DNA of 64,000 nt from Bolinopsis microptera (GCF_026151205.1 NC_087075.1:3880359-3944358); one strand, 5' to 3'. Positions 1 to 13,018 are shown, numbered from the stretch's first letter. A program made the numbers and translations. The notes: generated by a model not told the origin, from the letters alone.

Positions 1-139
1 TCACTTGACCGTTAATTCAACTTAAAAGAGAGCTACCATTTCACTCCGGCAGACAACCAAATTAACCGCTTTTTGACGTATATTTAATAACATTTACATT
101 GTACACACAAACAAGCACACACACGCCAAAATTTATATT

Positions 140-277
140 ATGACAGACAAATTTTCTAAATTTGACCTATTAGAGATAAAGGAAGCCCTAATGTTACTTG
201 TTGAAATGTACACTCAATTACGACAAGACATTTATAATGTCCAAATTTGCAGGACTAACTTCAAAGAGGCCCTATGA
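140..277 (+). CDS. Possible 45-residue small ORF
   Basis: An ATG-initiated frame of 45 codons begins MTDKFSKFDLLEIKEAL and contains a helical, amphipathic-looking middle. It lies inside what must be the last intron of the CDC42 gene. The start context is AT-rich and weak, there is no recognised domain, and a frame this short arises by chance. It is recorded only because its composition looks more protein-like than neighbouring frames. Confidence 0.12.
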   Translation: MTDKFSKFDLLEIKEALMLLVEMYTQLRQDIYNVQICRTNFKEAL

Positions 278-296
278 TGTGCGTTGTTATTGCCTT

Positions 297-694
297 ATGT
301 AACGCTACATGTAACTGGCTACTGGCTAGTGTAACGCTACATGTCACTGGCTAATGTAACGCTACATGTAACTGGCTTATGTAACGCTACAATCTACATG
401 TCACTGGCTAATGTAACGCTACATGTAACTGGCTGAGGTAACGCTACAATCTACATGTCACTGGCTAATGTAACGCTACATGTAACTGGCTAAGGTAACG
501 CTACAATCTACATGTAACTTGCTAATGTAACGCTACATGTAACTGGCTAGTGTAACGCTAAATGCGTGATGTAACTTGCTAATGTAACGCTACATGTAAC
601 TGGCTAGTGTAACGCTAAATGCGTGATGTAACTTGCTAATGTAACGCTACATGTAACTGGCTAGTGTAACGCTAAATGCGTGATGTAACTGGCT
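297..694. repeat. Minisatellite in the CDC42 intron
   Basis: Imperfect tandem copies of a roughly 24 bp unit of the form TGTAACGCTACATGTAACTG fill about 400 bp. Variants insert AATCTACATG or replace the centre with AAATGCGTGATG, and the last three units form a higher-order repeat of about 60 bp. No coding potential is seen. Confidence 0.9.
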
Positions 695-1495
695 TTACAG
701 AAAGAGTTACTCAGAATCAGTGTACATATTTCAACAAGTCTGTTAAGTCAGTAATTCTACCTGTAAAACATTCCTTCTACATTTACTGTGTAAAATGTAA
801 CTGTAATCTGAACCCTTGTACACTCGCACAGGACTAACAAGTAATATTAGGTAAGCGTTATACTCCCTGTTAAACTATATAATATATCATAGTAGTGAGT
901 AGTGAGACCGTACTACTTTATATACGCCACTGTTTTTCTACACGGCGCGGTGCTTGGTACACATAGTACTGTTATGAGAACACGATAGTTGTAAGTAGTC
1001 TTAATGATGAGGTAGTGTAAGTGATTAATGATATTCAGGAAGTGATATCTCGTAATATTACAGCAATATACTACTTGTCAACATTTTGGAGATTTTAATT
1101 TTTAACGGAAATAAATGTCGATGTAGTTTTACTGGCTGTAAGTTGTAAAATCATGATATTGAAATGATAATGTTTCATGGGATGTGGTCACTGATTTAAA
1201 AGGATTAAGTTCTAGAACATACTGACATCATTAATGAGGTCACTAAGTTACAATGTTACATATAGCAGTCTGCAGTATTATAACAGTAGTTATGTAACAG
1301 GTCACGCCGTGTAATGTTACATTATCTTTACATTAAATATGTCAAATAAGCCGCATGAAAATAATATTCTCCTCATCCTTTCCTCGTCTTTCTGATAAAA
1401 TATAAAACCTCTTCCGCCACACATCTATAAAATAAATGTTAAACATGTTCATCATTCCTAACATATCTCCCTAACCCTCTACCCCCTCTCTTCAG

Positions 1496-1584
1496 GACTA
1501 AAGAACGTGTTCGACGAAGCTATAATGGCTGCACTGGAGCCCCCAAAAAAGCAAGGCAGCAAAAAACCCTGCACACTCCTATAG
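1496..1584 (+). CDS. CDC42: Last coding exon of Rho-family GTPase CDC42
   Basis: A pyrimidine-rich acceptor ending TTCAG at 1491-1495 opens an exon whose first two bases complete a glycine codon. It then reads LKNVFDEAIMAALEPPKK and ends with KKPCTLL and a TAG stop. The GLKNVFDEAI.AALEPP block is the diagnostic C-terminal helix of CDC42, as opposed to Rac or Rho. The lysine-rich stretch followed by CTLL is a polybasic region plus CAAX box; a leucine in the last position predicts geranylgeranylation, and so membrane anchoring of this switch for actin and polarity. The GTPase core (G1-G5) must lie upstream, left of the window, because nothing in 1-1495 matches it. The last intron is therefore at least 1.5 kb. 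The C-terminal linker differs from vertebrate CDC42, but the family call is firm. Confidence 0.93.
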
Positions 1585-1955
1585 GTCGATATTTTTGTTA
1601 TTCCTTTACACTTATGGTACTTGTAGTACTGTACCTTCTACACCGTGCTTTGTGGTATAGCCATAACAATAATTACCTAATTATTGCTTGTATATAATAT
1701 AATTTCGCACGGACTAATCGAACTCAACTCCGCACCTTTATGATAGACTATGATTTTTCTTATTTTGTAACATTTGATTGGCTACATTGGTTATTATGGA
1801 CGCGCAAAGCTCATTAATTCTGATTTGGGCCCTGGCGTTTGCCTGGAATGGTCGAGAATTTTCTATTCTTGTTGAGGATTAATCTCCTCTTAGCAGCTTA
1901 CGTTGGATGCGCCCATTTTTTAGCTTTTGGCGTCTGTTTTTTACTGTAAAATGAC

Positions 1956-1961
1956 AATAAA
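1956..1961 (+). terminator. Poly(A) signal AATAAA of CDC42
   Basis: A canonical AATAAA lies 372 bp after the CDC42 stop codon, which gives a plausible 3' UTR of about 390 bases. The intervening sequence has no other feature. Confidence 0.5.
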
Positions 1962-1984
1962 CACTGCGTAATACACTAAAACTG

Positions 1985-4883
1985 ATGAAGTTTGATGAAA
2001 TGTATTAATTTAGAATAGACAATAACTTCTGGTTCTTACAAACCATATTTTGCGTTTTTGTTATGTCATAATTTTTCTAAAGTTCATTGCACAATAGCAG
2101 TGCAATAAGATAGACGCATTGAGATTATAAGATTACGAAACTGGCTTTTCATTATCAAGATTGATAACTAAAATTGCGAAAGAATGCTGTTCGCTTTATT
2201 TTGCGATGTTATAACTTAAAATGTGAATATTATTGAAAACTAGGGTTTAATTGAAGATGCAATGATTTCAAAAAGTATAATTTAACCGCTGAACGGGCCA
2301 TTTTAGAAGATTATCTTTCAGAGACCTCCCTGATTTAATCATTTTCTTTCGTGAGTAATAATATTTTTAGTAATGTTATCGAATGTAGGTTACTTTTGTG
2401 GAGCGAACGAACGTTTACTATACGGCAGAATGCTAAGTGCCACTCAATTGAGACGTTTCCAATGTTTAGTGATTTTCTAGGGTAAATTTCATTCTGGACT
2501 ATTTTTGAAGCTTCAGCTTCCCATTAGTAGCATGAATAATAATCTGCGATATATACATTGTGATACATGTGTTAATATAGATTCGATTACTTTTCATAAA
2601 TATTAGTCTTATTTTATCTTGACCTGTGATGTAATGAAATGACGATAAATTCAATGAAGAGCAAAAAAGACTAGCAAAAAGAACCTCATTTCTTATACAA
2701 AGTTACAAATTTTTGCGCGCGATTCCAGCCGCGCGATCGAGGGATACACACACTGAGCCGCGCAATGATCACGTGATTTGTAAATCTCGTGATCCAGGGG
2801 GCTGTGGCGCCCAATTTGACAAACATTCCATTTAACTGGCAGTGGGCCAAGAGTTTCCCAGTCTAGCGTGTCCGACTACCGACAGAAAACGCACAAAGAA
2901 CAAGTCGACTCTTTGTCGGTAAATAACTCACGAGGGAGGGATTTGATATAATTTCTCTAATCTCTTTATCATTATCAAGGATCATTGAGTGCTGAACATC
3001 ATCCCTTGATGGCTGCATGTATTACTGAGCGGCACATGACCCTTTACAGGTTGCACAATTCGTGCAGCTGTGCAGTATTTTACCCCTTACTCGCTTTAGT
3101 TGTGTGACATATTGAAGGGAGAACCTTCGATGACGTTTCGCTGTAATATGATGATATCACAGTGACAATAGCCTTCAGAAGAATGGCGATAGCCTTCAGA
3201 AGAATTTATTCGTTTGTAATTACGTATTGTCTGCAAATGCACGAGGTTGAAAATTCATATATCGTAGTTAACTTCATAATTATGGAGTATTTATTGGGGG
3301 TTGAGCGGCACTCAAAGAATAAATTGTTCTTTAAAATAACGTCTCGTATTGCAAATGATCGTGATTATGAGACGAAAATTCAAGTTATGCGACCGTTAGC
3401 CAACTGCTTCATAGCCTGTTCTAGGAAGTACGATAGCTATTGTTCATATTGATATTATAATATCATCTTCCTCAGTCGGTGAATATTGCACGTTGCAAGT
3501 CATGTAGACATGTTTTAGTCTTAGAAATGTTCTATATCTAGTGTCAGCTGTTTATTTCTGTAAGCAGGTAACATTTCTGTTAGTCGCTCATCGTAATTTC
3601 CGCACAAACCTTCCTGGAATTTGGATTCCATGACGTGTAATCATACACATTACACATTCTGTATAATTAATTTAAGATTCCAATGTATCAGCTGTCCGCA
3701 GTAAATATTCACGAAATCAGGCTTTTGATTAATAATCCAGATTAATCACATGTTAATCACGTGTCACCTCTGCTTCATGTTAACCGTTACACGTTAGTCT
3801 CCTTACTTTTTATACAAGCCTCGCCACACGGAGTCTGTGTGTGTATGTGTGTGTGTGTGTGTGTACACACTACACTGCTACACTGTTCGAGTGACTCGTT
3901 AGTGAGTGTGTTTAGTGTTTACCGGCGTATTTCCAGTCTTTACACAATGTTTGCAGTGCAGCACAAGGAGCTGCGTATTTTATCCATTGTTGTAGATTAT
4001 TGTTCAGTTTTATCGGTTCCTCGTCTCATGGACACATGATGAACTTGTCATTAGTTATCAGATATAGATACTGGTGGGGAGATATCTTTGGAAATCAGAT
4101 TTTGTTAACTTCCTCTTTCTTTATTTTCATTTATACTTCATTTGTAATTAGGGTATTATAACAAGGTTTATATCAAGAAATACAATCAGACTTCAGTTTC
4201 TTTATAGCCATACATATAGCTGTTCATTGCCCCGATGTGGCCCAGATATCGATTATTGAATAATGATATGAATGAATTAACTATCGGGCGAAGTAAACTC
4301 ATCTTCATAATTGCTTTTTCCCCGTGAGAATCCGATTTCGTGAAATTAATGATCTGTTGCCCCCCTTGCGTGGCAAGTCTTTTCAGAAGCGTGTGCTCGG
4401 GCTTCTAGTACGTCTGCTTATAGTTATACTTAATGAAAGAATAACTTTGTATTAAAGTTACTGATTAACCCTTGTTTAAAACTGTGATTCCACCTTTATA
4501 TATGGCATTAACCAAGTTCTCTGATTGATAAATACATTAAATAAACTCTCATCAATTGCAAACATCCCTCGTCACATCTGTCTTGTTAGTCTGTATTTAT
4601 CAGCTGCAATCCCTGAACGGTGATTGGTGCAGAGATATCAAACAATATAGCTCTCAAGTCGTCGGGTTTGCTGATTGTACGCCATTCATTCTGATTCATT
4701 TAATCTCATTATCGTGATTGCTCACGTGTACTACAGGCTTTATCTCGCTATCATTTGATGTTTTGTGCAGCTCTAACAGTGGTTACTTATCATTAGTCAT
4801 CCATTATCCATGTCTATTATATAGATACAAATATATATATTGATATTATATATTTGTATCTTATTTATATAATGTGGTTGTCC
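1985..4883. other. Non-coding stretch, no gene seen
   Basis: The frames here are short and low in information. A (TG)n microsatellite occupies about 3835-3865, and a 17 bp block around CCTTCAGAAGAAT is duplicated near 3172-3206. The segment 2714-2830 is richer in G+C, with several GCGCGC runs and a CACGTGA motif. It could be regulatory, but nothing ties it to a gene. Confidence 0.5.
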
Positions 4884-5045
4884 TAGGGGACGTTCACATA
4901 TTACGTAATCAGACGAAGGGGGTTTCCAAATGATTACGCTAGTGTAATTTTGACACAATAACTATGTTTAAAACTGATTACGAAGGGGGAGGGGGAGTTG
5001 AAAATTGTCCAAAAATTGATTACGTAATATGTGAACGACCCCCTA
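4884..5045. mobile_element. Small MITE with about 25 bp TIRs and TA target duplication
   Basis: Terminal inverted repeats at 4886-4911 (GGGGACGTTCACATATTACG) and 5018-5043 are almost perfectly complementary. The 158 bp element is flanked on each side by the dinucleotide TA, consistent with a TA target-site duplication. The interior is G-rich on one side and codes for nothing. The TIR type, with a GTTCACATATTACGTAATC core, recalls short non-autonomous DNA transposons in many invertebrates. The superfamily cannot be fixed without a transposase. Confidence 0.8.
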
Positions 5046-7384
5046 TTACTTTATATTTAAATAAACCCTCCCCAGCTATGTAATTTAACCCTCCCAAGCT
5101 AGGTAAATTATAAACCCCTCCCCAGCTAGGTTAGTTACTCTTCACTAACTAAATAAGTGAACCCCCCTGCCGTCCCCACCAACGTATGTTTGCAAGTTTA
5201 ATACATTAAATGTCAGTATATTAAACAATTTCATACGACACTTCACAAATTAAACAATCACAGCTGGCTCGATTTCAGCTGGCCAGCTTGGCAAGTTTCA
5301 TCGTGACGGCCAAATAAAATCTCATTGTCTGCTACAAACGCGAGCAAAAATTAATTGTATACTCTCCTTTTAGACAGTGGTCAGCCGTGACGCGAATGCA
5401 AAATATTTGATACGTACTAATACTATGTAGTTATCTAATACGTTATATCTATGTGGTTATACAATATACATGACTAAGTACTAGCAGTTACATATCATGA
5501 TTAAGTGCAGGCTGACTTTCGAATAAATTCATGCGTGTTCTCGGATTTTATCACGATCAACTGCACGCTTATTTTCGAATACATATAACCATGCTCAACT
5601 GCAATCTTGTTTCTCATATAATCAATTAATCATGCCCTACTGTAACTTAGTTTTGTCTCCGACTTCTCCATCTAATCATACAATGTACAAAGCATTAAAT
5701 CGTAGCAGTAGAGTACATTACATACTATACGTCACTCACTCTCTGGTACAGTGTCTTGTGGACAATAGTAGGGGTGGTTCCCCTTGTCCTCAATCTCCAA
5801 TTATATGACTGAGAGAGTCGCTCGCTCGAACGTTATACGATTCATTCTAAACTTTAAAGTTGTGCAGCGCCAACTCGTTCATTGTAGTGTTGTGGGAGCA
5901 CGCTGCTACTGTCTGTGACCCTGTAACATCTTGCTACTTAGAGTTGCAGACTGGATCGTATTTATTATCGTACCAAGTGGTTCTCTCCCTATCTATTATC
6001 ATATATAGTAATGCTCTCCTGTTTGCTGTTGTGTATTATAAAGCAATTCTCTGCGATTCATTATTTACTGAATAATATTTAGTCATGAACTGTATCATGT
6101 GTATATGTTAATGCATACTAGTGATTTAAGGCAGATGAATTATTGAAGAGCTTCGAATATTATGCACATATGTTCCTTTACTTTATTGTTTCCGCAGTTC
6201 TCTATGATGTTAACTAAAACCCGTATTTTGTTATACCGCTAAAAACCGTTCACACATTGAAATTTCACTATTTCTACCGTACTAATCGACGACTCCTCAA
6301 ATGCTTGCAGCAATTAAATTTCCGCTTCATCATAGACTCCGAGCTAATCAGCATGATAATTATGTAATAATGGTCAATGATCATATATGTATAAACACAT
6401 ATCATACTAAATTCCTTCACATCATTTTAAAATTACCCCACAATATTTAGCTTATGCATCTTAATAATATTTTAGCATGCATAATTCTTAGACTTGCCGC
6501 ATACTAAGACAAAAGTTTCATCAAAATTCAAAATTGTCTCCGACCAGTACCGTTCTTTTGCTTTTCATTTAATCGCTCTCCCTTTATCATTACAGTATGT
6601 ACTTCTCCGAACGATTATAATATTGATGTTTGCACTCCAAGGATTGTAAGATTAAATATTGAACTACCTCTACGTACTATAGTTTGTATTTCCTCTACAA
6701 AATAATCATCATCATGGCTCATAGAATAATTTCCTGACCAACCACACCATCATTTCGCATACCTCTAACCTGATATCTGGTGGTACGGTTTTCATTATAG
6801 CGTGATGTCCGATTCTAAGCTTTTTATAAACTTAATACAATCAACAGTTCGCCAATCCAATCAGTTCGCCAATCCAATCAGACATGGTCTGGTTGGAGAA
6901 CGAGACCAACTAACTAATGGTAGCAGAATATTGAGTTTCTAAATCGACATTAAAATAGACCTTCAATAGTTCTTAGAATAGACCTTCTGCAAGTAAACTG
7001 TCAAAGTGATTCTCTAATAGGTTTTCGATTATACCTTAAAATAGACCTTTAAACTGAAATATACCTTTAATATACCTTTATTATGCTTTAACAGAGTTAA
7101 TGTTTAAACATATAGTTTACTTAAATAGTATTTATTCATCATACCTAAAAATGGACCGTAAAATGATCATTTCACCTTCAAATCACGTATACACGCTATG
7201 GCCATGGGTACATAGTATATTATACTTATATACCTACCTTACTACACGAAATTCAAACCCCACTCATACGTATAGTCCAACAGTAAATTTGTGCTCACTT
7301 TATTTGTGCAATTTTTTTGATAGAAGTTAGTGCAATTGGAGGTCTATTTTTTCATATGGAATTTTAGTCAGTATATTTAGATAA
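5046..7384. other. Non-coding stretch, no gene seen
   Basis: Only weak repetition is visible. CCCTCCCCAGCTAGGT-like units occur at 5064-5140. A duplicated CAGTTCGCCAATCCAAT lies near 6844-6878, and scattered AATAGACCTT units lie at 6950-7080. Open frames here are short and show no recognisable protein. Confidence 0.5.
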
Positions 7385-7410
7385 CTAGTGTAACCCGGCC
7401 TTCGGCCGGG
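7385..7410 (-). mobile_element. Candidate Helitron 3' terminus
   Basis: Read on the minus strand, a 7 bp GC stem with a 3-base loop (CCCGGCC GAA GGCCGGG, 7410 to 7394) is followed five bases later by CTAG (7388-7385) and then T. This matches the known Helitron 3' end: a GC-rich hairpin, then CTRR, inserted before a host T. The 5' TC end has not been located; pyrimidine-rich sequence near 7745-7763 is a possible place for it. No Rep/helicase is present, so this would be a non-autonomous copy. Confidence 0.4.
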
Positions 7411-8071
7411 ATTTCACTGCCGCAGTTAAAAAGGGTAGGAGTAATTACCCGCTGAGTCAAAACCCGGATTAGGCGAGCAATTCTATTCGGAGTGCCCTCA
7501 CGTATCCAATAGTATCCTTAAAAGATAGTATCTTAAACAATAATCAATAGAAATTAACCCTTAACACCATGCACCACACACGCCTATCATATTTGTGAAC
7601 ATGCATTACATTGTCGTATGAAAGTATGAACTCTCTCTACAGTCCAAACAGACCGTTTGAGCTCTACCTCCCCTAATAAGTTTATAGTATTACATGACCA
7701 TGTAATATATACGCCATGTAATATATACGCTACATAATATTATGCAGAGAGAGAGAGAGAGCTAGCCCCTTAACTCTTGCCGTTCTGCTCAAGCCATTTT
7801 ATGTAACATTTGTGGTACAAAACCATCAATTAAACCACTTACCATCGGCAGATTTTTATAAAATTTGCTTATTAGCTTCGTCAGAGTTTTGTCGGCACTA
7901 TACCGAAAAAACCAGTCCCGTAACTCTTACCGTTTTTTTTTGTAAAACCGTTCGGAAATTTCAAACACGCACACACACACACAGATTGATACAAAATAGC
8001 AGTAGAAGTAGAACGCATTCGATTCGGAATAAATATTGGGGGATTTGAAAGGATTGCTTAAATGAGTGCAG

Positions 8072-8333
8072 CACGTGTCAGAAAGTATATCACGTGTCAG
8101 AAAGTGCAGCACGTGTCAGAAAATATAGCACGTGTCAGAAAGAATAGCACGTGTCAGAAAGTATAGCACGTGTCAGAAAGTATAGCACGTGTCAGAAAAT
8201 ATAGCACGTGTCAGAAAGTATAGCACGTGTCAGAAAGTATAGCACGTGTCAGAAAATATAGCACGTGTCAGAAAGTATAGCACGTGTCAGAAAGTATAGC
8301 ACGTGTCAGAAAGTATAGCACGTGTCAGAAGGT
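8072..8333. repeat. Array of 14 CACGTGTCAG units, about 19 bp period
   Basis: A unit of the form CACGTGTCAGAAAGTATAG repeats 14 times with few changes. The CACGTGTCAG core is kept in every copy, while variation falls in the AAAGTATAG spacer. CACGTG is the palindromic E-box bound by bHLH and bHLH-ZIP factors such as Myc/Max, USF and CLOCK. The array could be a binding platform or a chance product of tandem amplification. No gene start is seen close by. Confidence 0.9.
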
Positions 8334-8895
8334 AATGATGAGTGGAATGCACTGACACAGTGCTGGTAGAAGATAAGTGATCCATTTAATAAGACCTATT
8401 ATCACAATGTTTTATTTTCAGCTTGAATTCAGTTTAAATGCGTCATACAGTGGGTATGTTTAACATAACCCTAACATAACCGTAACATTAAAACTAACGA
8501 CACATACTCATTCAATTTGTCACATATGATTTGGGGAAGCTCTCTTCTTAGGAAATTATTATTAAATCAGAGTATGTTTATTGTTTAAGCTAAGTTTTGA
8601 GAGATATAAAACTGTTAGCTGCTTTCTCGGGCTTACGTTTTATTTGAATCGTATTATTGGGTTCTTTATACAGTTGTAGTTATACGTTTCAGTGACGGAC
8701 TTATGTTATAAATAGTATAAATTGCACATTATCTGTAATGAGCAGGACGAGATAAGAGAGTAACTCCCTTTATTAACTACTTTATCAAAGTATTGTGTGT
8801 ACTAATTACTGATACCATTGTAGCAAGATAATTGTTTAATAATTAGGCGATGAGAGACCGCCCTCTTATGAATTATGGTGTGCTCGTTGTGTGGA

Positions 8896-9428
8896 GGGGG
8901 GGGGGGGGGGGTTGGAGAGGGAAGGGGGTTCGTCAATCGCCAATAAGTATAAGTATAGTTATATAAAAACGTCTTTAACTAACTAAGGGAATATAAATTG
9001 ATAGCTATTAGCTTCATACCCTCACCAACCCTTCCGCTATAATGTAAAATTAGTATTTATAACCTACGAATAGTACCACAGTTCGCTTCCTTATATGTAC
9101 GTTAAATACTTGCTTCTAGGGACTTTCCAAATAATATATAATAATACAAGGCTAATTTAATATTGTAATGAGTCTCTGTGATTAGTTATACTTCGTTTAA
9201 TTATTTGAATTCGCGTGCGATGATGTGAACCAACTGTGCTTGCGATGACGTGAACCCTGCTTGATCCAGTGGCAGGTGTCTGTGTACTGTTATGCGGTCA
9301 TATGATGTCATAAGATCTTTGTGGACAACTGTCCATAGGATCTTTGTGGACGACTGTCCATAAGATGTCGGGCTATCTGGATACTGCCAGGGGGGAGGGG
9401 GGGGGGGGGGGGGGAGGGGGGGGGGGGG
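8896..9428. repeat. Long G runs, quadruplex-prone
   Basis: A run of 16 G lies at 8896-8911. A 39-base block made almost only of G with a few A lies at 9390-9428. A third run of 15 G lies further on at 13145-13159. All three are on the plus strand. Such tracts can form G-quadruplexes and are also prone to length errors in sequencing, so exact lengths should not be trusted. Confidence 0.75.
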
Positions 9429-9670
9429 CAGTAAATATAAATGTGTTTCAGATTGAGCTCTAATGAACCTCTGTACACGGAGTGAGAAAAATGAATATCT
9501 TTATGAAGGAGCATAGGGTCAATCGTGAATCGAATAGGGGCAAATTGAGTTGAGAGCAAGAATTGGAATGCGCGTATTCAACAATCAGTAGTTTTGTGTT
9601 ATTGTTGTAATGTTTTCCTTTGAATCTTTATTATATTCAATCTTTTCAAATTAGTCTGGGACGAAACGGA

Positions 9671-12600
9671 ATCTCGTTAGCTTTTCGTGTTAAAAGCGAT
9701 TTCTCGACGGTTATCACCTCTCTAGATGATTCTTAAAACATTTGGACTTCATTGCATTTTTGAAATAAATGCAATGAGGGCGTTTTCGGCCACACCCTTT
9801 TTCAGGGTTTCGCGGTCAATCGAATTTTTGTATTTCGGCCCAGGAAGGTCTTAAAGACTATTCCGATACACAAAAATGTGCCTAATAGCCACATTTATAT
9901 ACAACTTATGAAGCAACATATACCTTAAAATGCTTCGTTTCGGAAATGTGGCCGAAAAACTGTTTTTGGCTTGACGCAGTTCATAATTTCCGTGATTTTT
10001 GGCATTTCCGCATAGGAAGGTCGTAGAGACTATTCTGATACACTAAAACGTACATAATGGCCACATTTATATACAACTTATGAAGCAACATATACCCTAA
10101 AAGGCTTACTTTCGGAAATGTGGCTGAAAAACGGATTTTTGCCGAGCAAACAATGACAGTATTCACAAATGGGCTATTGTACTGTTAACTAGAAAGGTCT
10201 TAAAGACTCATGAGCAACATAGCATTTGTCACAAGATGTAAGATGACCAGGGCCAGCAGCATATTTGTGTCTTACGAAAGGGCAATTTTTCAAAATTACG
10301 GTTTCTTAAGGTCAAAGGATCGGCTGCTAACAGCAAATTGTTCGCAATTGCCGACTCATGCACATCATATACTCAAAAACGCTCACTTTAGGAGTCATTA
10401 GTAAATAACTACTATAACTACATGATTTGTGACAACTCCAACAATTATTCATTGGCACCAATTTAGCCAAAATGTAATGACCAAAAATCAACTTTTAATT
10501 TATTCATTCCATAAAACCATGATATGTACTAAGACTCTAAGAATACCTGACCTAAAATAAATCGGCACTGGATCCGGGCCAGACTGTTGCTTGACCGCTG
10601 ACCAGTACCCCACTTTATAATTATAATTGACTTCACTGCCTCAACCAATATTGGTCTGTAATCGCTGGATTGAGATCTGTTGGCTGCAGTTTAATCAAGC
10701 TCATTTACCATAATACTATAATATAAATAAATAGTAATACCGCAGTGGTTTGGTTTGCATATAATTTCCCACCTTATAATAATGTGTGTCATTCCCTCGT
10801 TTTTCAATCAAGTGGTTACTAGCTAGCTCTTTTGTTATTACAGCTGCCTCGAGATCTTATCTAGGGCACTATTACATTAGTACTAGACCATTAGAAATGT
10901 AATTCTAGAACTTCAGATTAAGATTACTTGGCTGAATGGCAGGGTTCGAGATTCGACTCTAAAACGCTTAGTTTAGGAGTGATTAGTAGATAACTACTGC
11001 ATGATAATGATATGCGAAAACTCCAACTAGACAAGGATCATGCTTAATCAAAGTGTTCTTCGACTTGAGCTTAAGTCTTGTAACCTACTGGAGTTTGGGC
11101 CACTGAATCGAATACGACCTGATATTAATTTTAGGATGTCGGGAAATTCATTAAGATTTTTATTCTTTGGTTTTTCAATTGTGCTACGAATCCGAGTTTG
11201 AGTTGATAACACCGAATTTCCTGTTTGACTCTCAAAGAGAGGAACCAAGGCTTAGGTTCCTCTTTTTGGCTCTGAGATCCAACTTTAAGATCGGACTTCG
11301 GAGATCCTCGCGTCGGAGATCATGTCATTGGTCATTTAGACCCCCTCCCCACTCTAAAATCCACTTTACCCAAAGCTGGAAAAATTTCACATGTGAAACC
11401 TAAATAGCTAAATCAGCATCTCGAGACCTTCTATTATATAAACCCCGTGATCCTACTATAAGCTTATAACTTATAAGGCATTGCATGCCGAAATTAAGAT
11501 TCACCTCAACTGGTGATATTTAAATGAACCTGGTATGTTACCTGAATGCCCTCAGTCAAATCTCGAACCATGCTAATGCTATTCTGCCAAGTAACCTTAA
11601 TCTGAGGTTCTAGAATTACAGTTCTAATGTTTTAGTATTAGTGCCCATGCCCCAGATAAGATCTCGAAGCAGCTCACAGCTGTAACTTTGTAATAACAGA
11701 AGAACTAGCCAGTCACCACTTGATTAAAAAACGAGGGAATGACACGCATTATCATACGATGGGAAAATGTATACGACTGAAAAAACGAATATGGGGTCAT
11801 TCTGATTTCTGAAGTGGGAATCAAACCACTGCGGTATGTTAAAGGAAATTAGCTAAACTAAACTGCGGCCAACAGATCTCAATCCAGGGATTACAGATCA
11901 ATGTTGGTCGAGGCAACGAAATCAATCATAATTATAAAGTAGGGTACTGGTCTATACTGGTCAGCTGTCAAGCAACAATCTGGCCCGGATCCAGTGCCGA
12001 TTTATTTTAGGTTCGGTAGGTATTCTTGGTACATATATCATGGTTTCATGGCATGAATAAATAAAAAGTTTAAAGTTAAATTTTGGTCAACACATTTTAT
12101 TTAAATTGGTGCCAAGGAGAAATTGTTGGAGTTGTCACAAATCATGTAGTAGTTATTTACTAATGACTCCTAAAGTGAGCGTTTTTGAGTATATGATGTG
12201 CATGAGTCGGCAATTGCGAACAGTTTGCTGTTAGCAGCCGATCCTTTGACCTTAAGAAACCGTAATTTTAAAAAATTGCTCTTCCGTAAGACACAAATAT
12301 GCTGCTGTCCTGGCCCATTAAGAGGGTGCCCAATAAAGTAGATCATTCTCCAATTTTTGTAGGTGTTTCTGGACACAAAGTAAGTCATCTTACAAAAAAA
12401 TTTGAAAAATTGCCCTTTCGTAAGACATGCTGCTGGCCCTGGTCATCTTACATCTTGCGACAAATGCTATGTTGCTCATGAGTCTTTAAGACCTTTCTAG
12501 TTAACAGTCCAATAGCTCATTTGTGAATACTGTCATTGTTCGTTCGGCAAAAATCCGTTTTTCAGCTACATTTCCGAAAGTAAGCCTTTTAGGGTATATG

Positions 12601-13018
12601 TTGCTTCATAAGTTGTATATAAATGTGGCCATTATGTACGTTTTAGTGTATCAGAATAGTCTCTACGACCTTCCTAGGCGGAAATGCCAAAAATCACGGA
12701 AATTATGAACTGCGTCAAGCCAAAAACAGTTTTTCGGCCACATTTCCGAAACGAAGCATTTTAAGGTATATGTTGCTTCATAAGTTGTATATAAATGTGG
12801 CTATTAGGCACATTTTGGTGTATCAGAATAGTCTTTAAGACCTTCCTGGGCCGAAATACAAAAATTCGATTGAACGCGAAACCCTGAAAAAGGGTGTGGC
12901 CGAAAACGCCCTCATTGCATTTATTTCAAAAATGCAATGAAGTCCAAATTTTGTAAGAATCATCTAGAGAGGTGATAACCGTTGAGAAATCGCTTTTAAC
13001 ACGAAAAGCTAACGAGAT
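9671..13018. mobile_element. 3.35 kb foldback element with about 1.3-1.46 kb inverted arms
   Basis: The left arm (about 9671-10955) and right arm (about 11556-13018) are inverted copies. They match almost base for base near the ends and diverge towards the centre. The outermost bases read ATCTCGTTAGCTTTTCGTG on the left and the complement on the right. About 600 bp of loop (10956-11555) separates the arms; it carries a further copy of an arm segment (10966-11030, similar to 10370-10440). The right arm has an extra block of about 130 bp at 12290-12420 made by a local duplication. No transposase-like frame was found. The family is unknown; foldback or large MITE describes it best. No clear target-site duplication is visible. 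Confidence 0.8.
9842..10133. repeat. Two tandem copies of a 172 bp block within the foldback arm
   Basis: Blocks beginning AGGAAGGTCTTAAAGACTAT (9842) and AGGAAGGTCGTAGAGACTAT (10014) each contain ATAGCCACATTTATATACAA-like sequence and end in GAAATGTGGCYGAAAAAC. The same pair occurs in inverse order in the right arm (about 12560-12845), so the tandem pair predates the arm duplication. Confidence 0.8.

Noticed and set aside
252-291. An AG followed by GGACTAACTTCAAAG, resembling an alternative last CDC42 exon (GL...)
   Set aside because: After GL the sequence does not match NVFDEAI, and the final residues (YCLM) are not a CAAX box.
8072-8333. CRISPR-like spacing of repeats
   Set aside because: Spacers are 9 bp and nearly identical, and the genome is eukaryotic; this is a minisatellite.
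10921-10965. GGGTTCGAGATTCGACTC as a tRNA T-arm
   Set aside because: No cloverleaf, A box or acceptor stem fits around it; it lies in the foldback arm.
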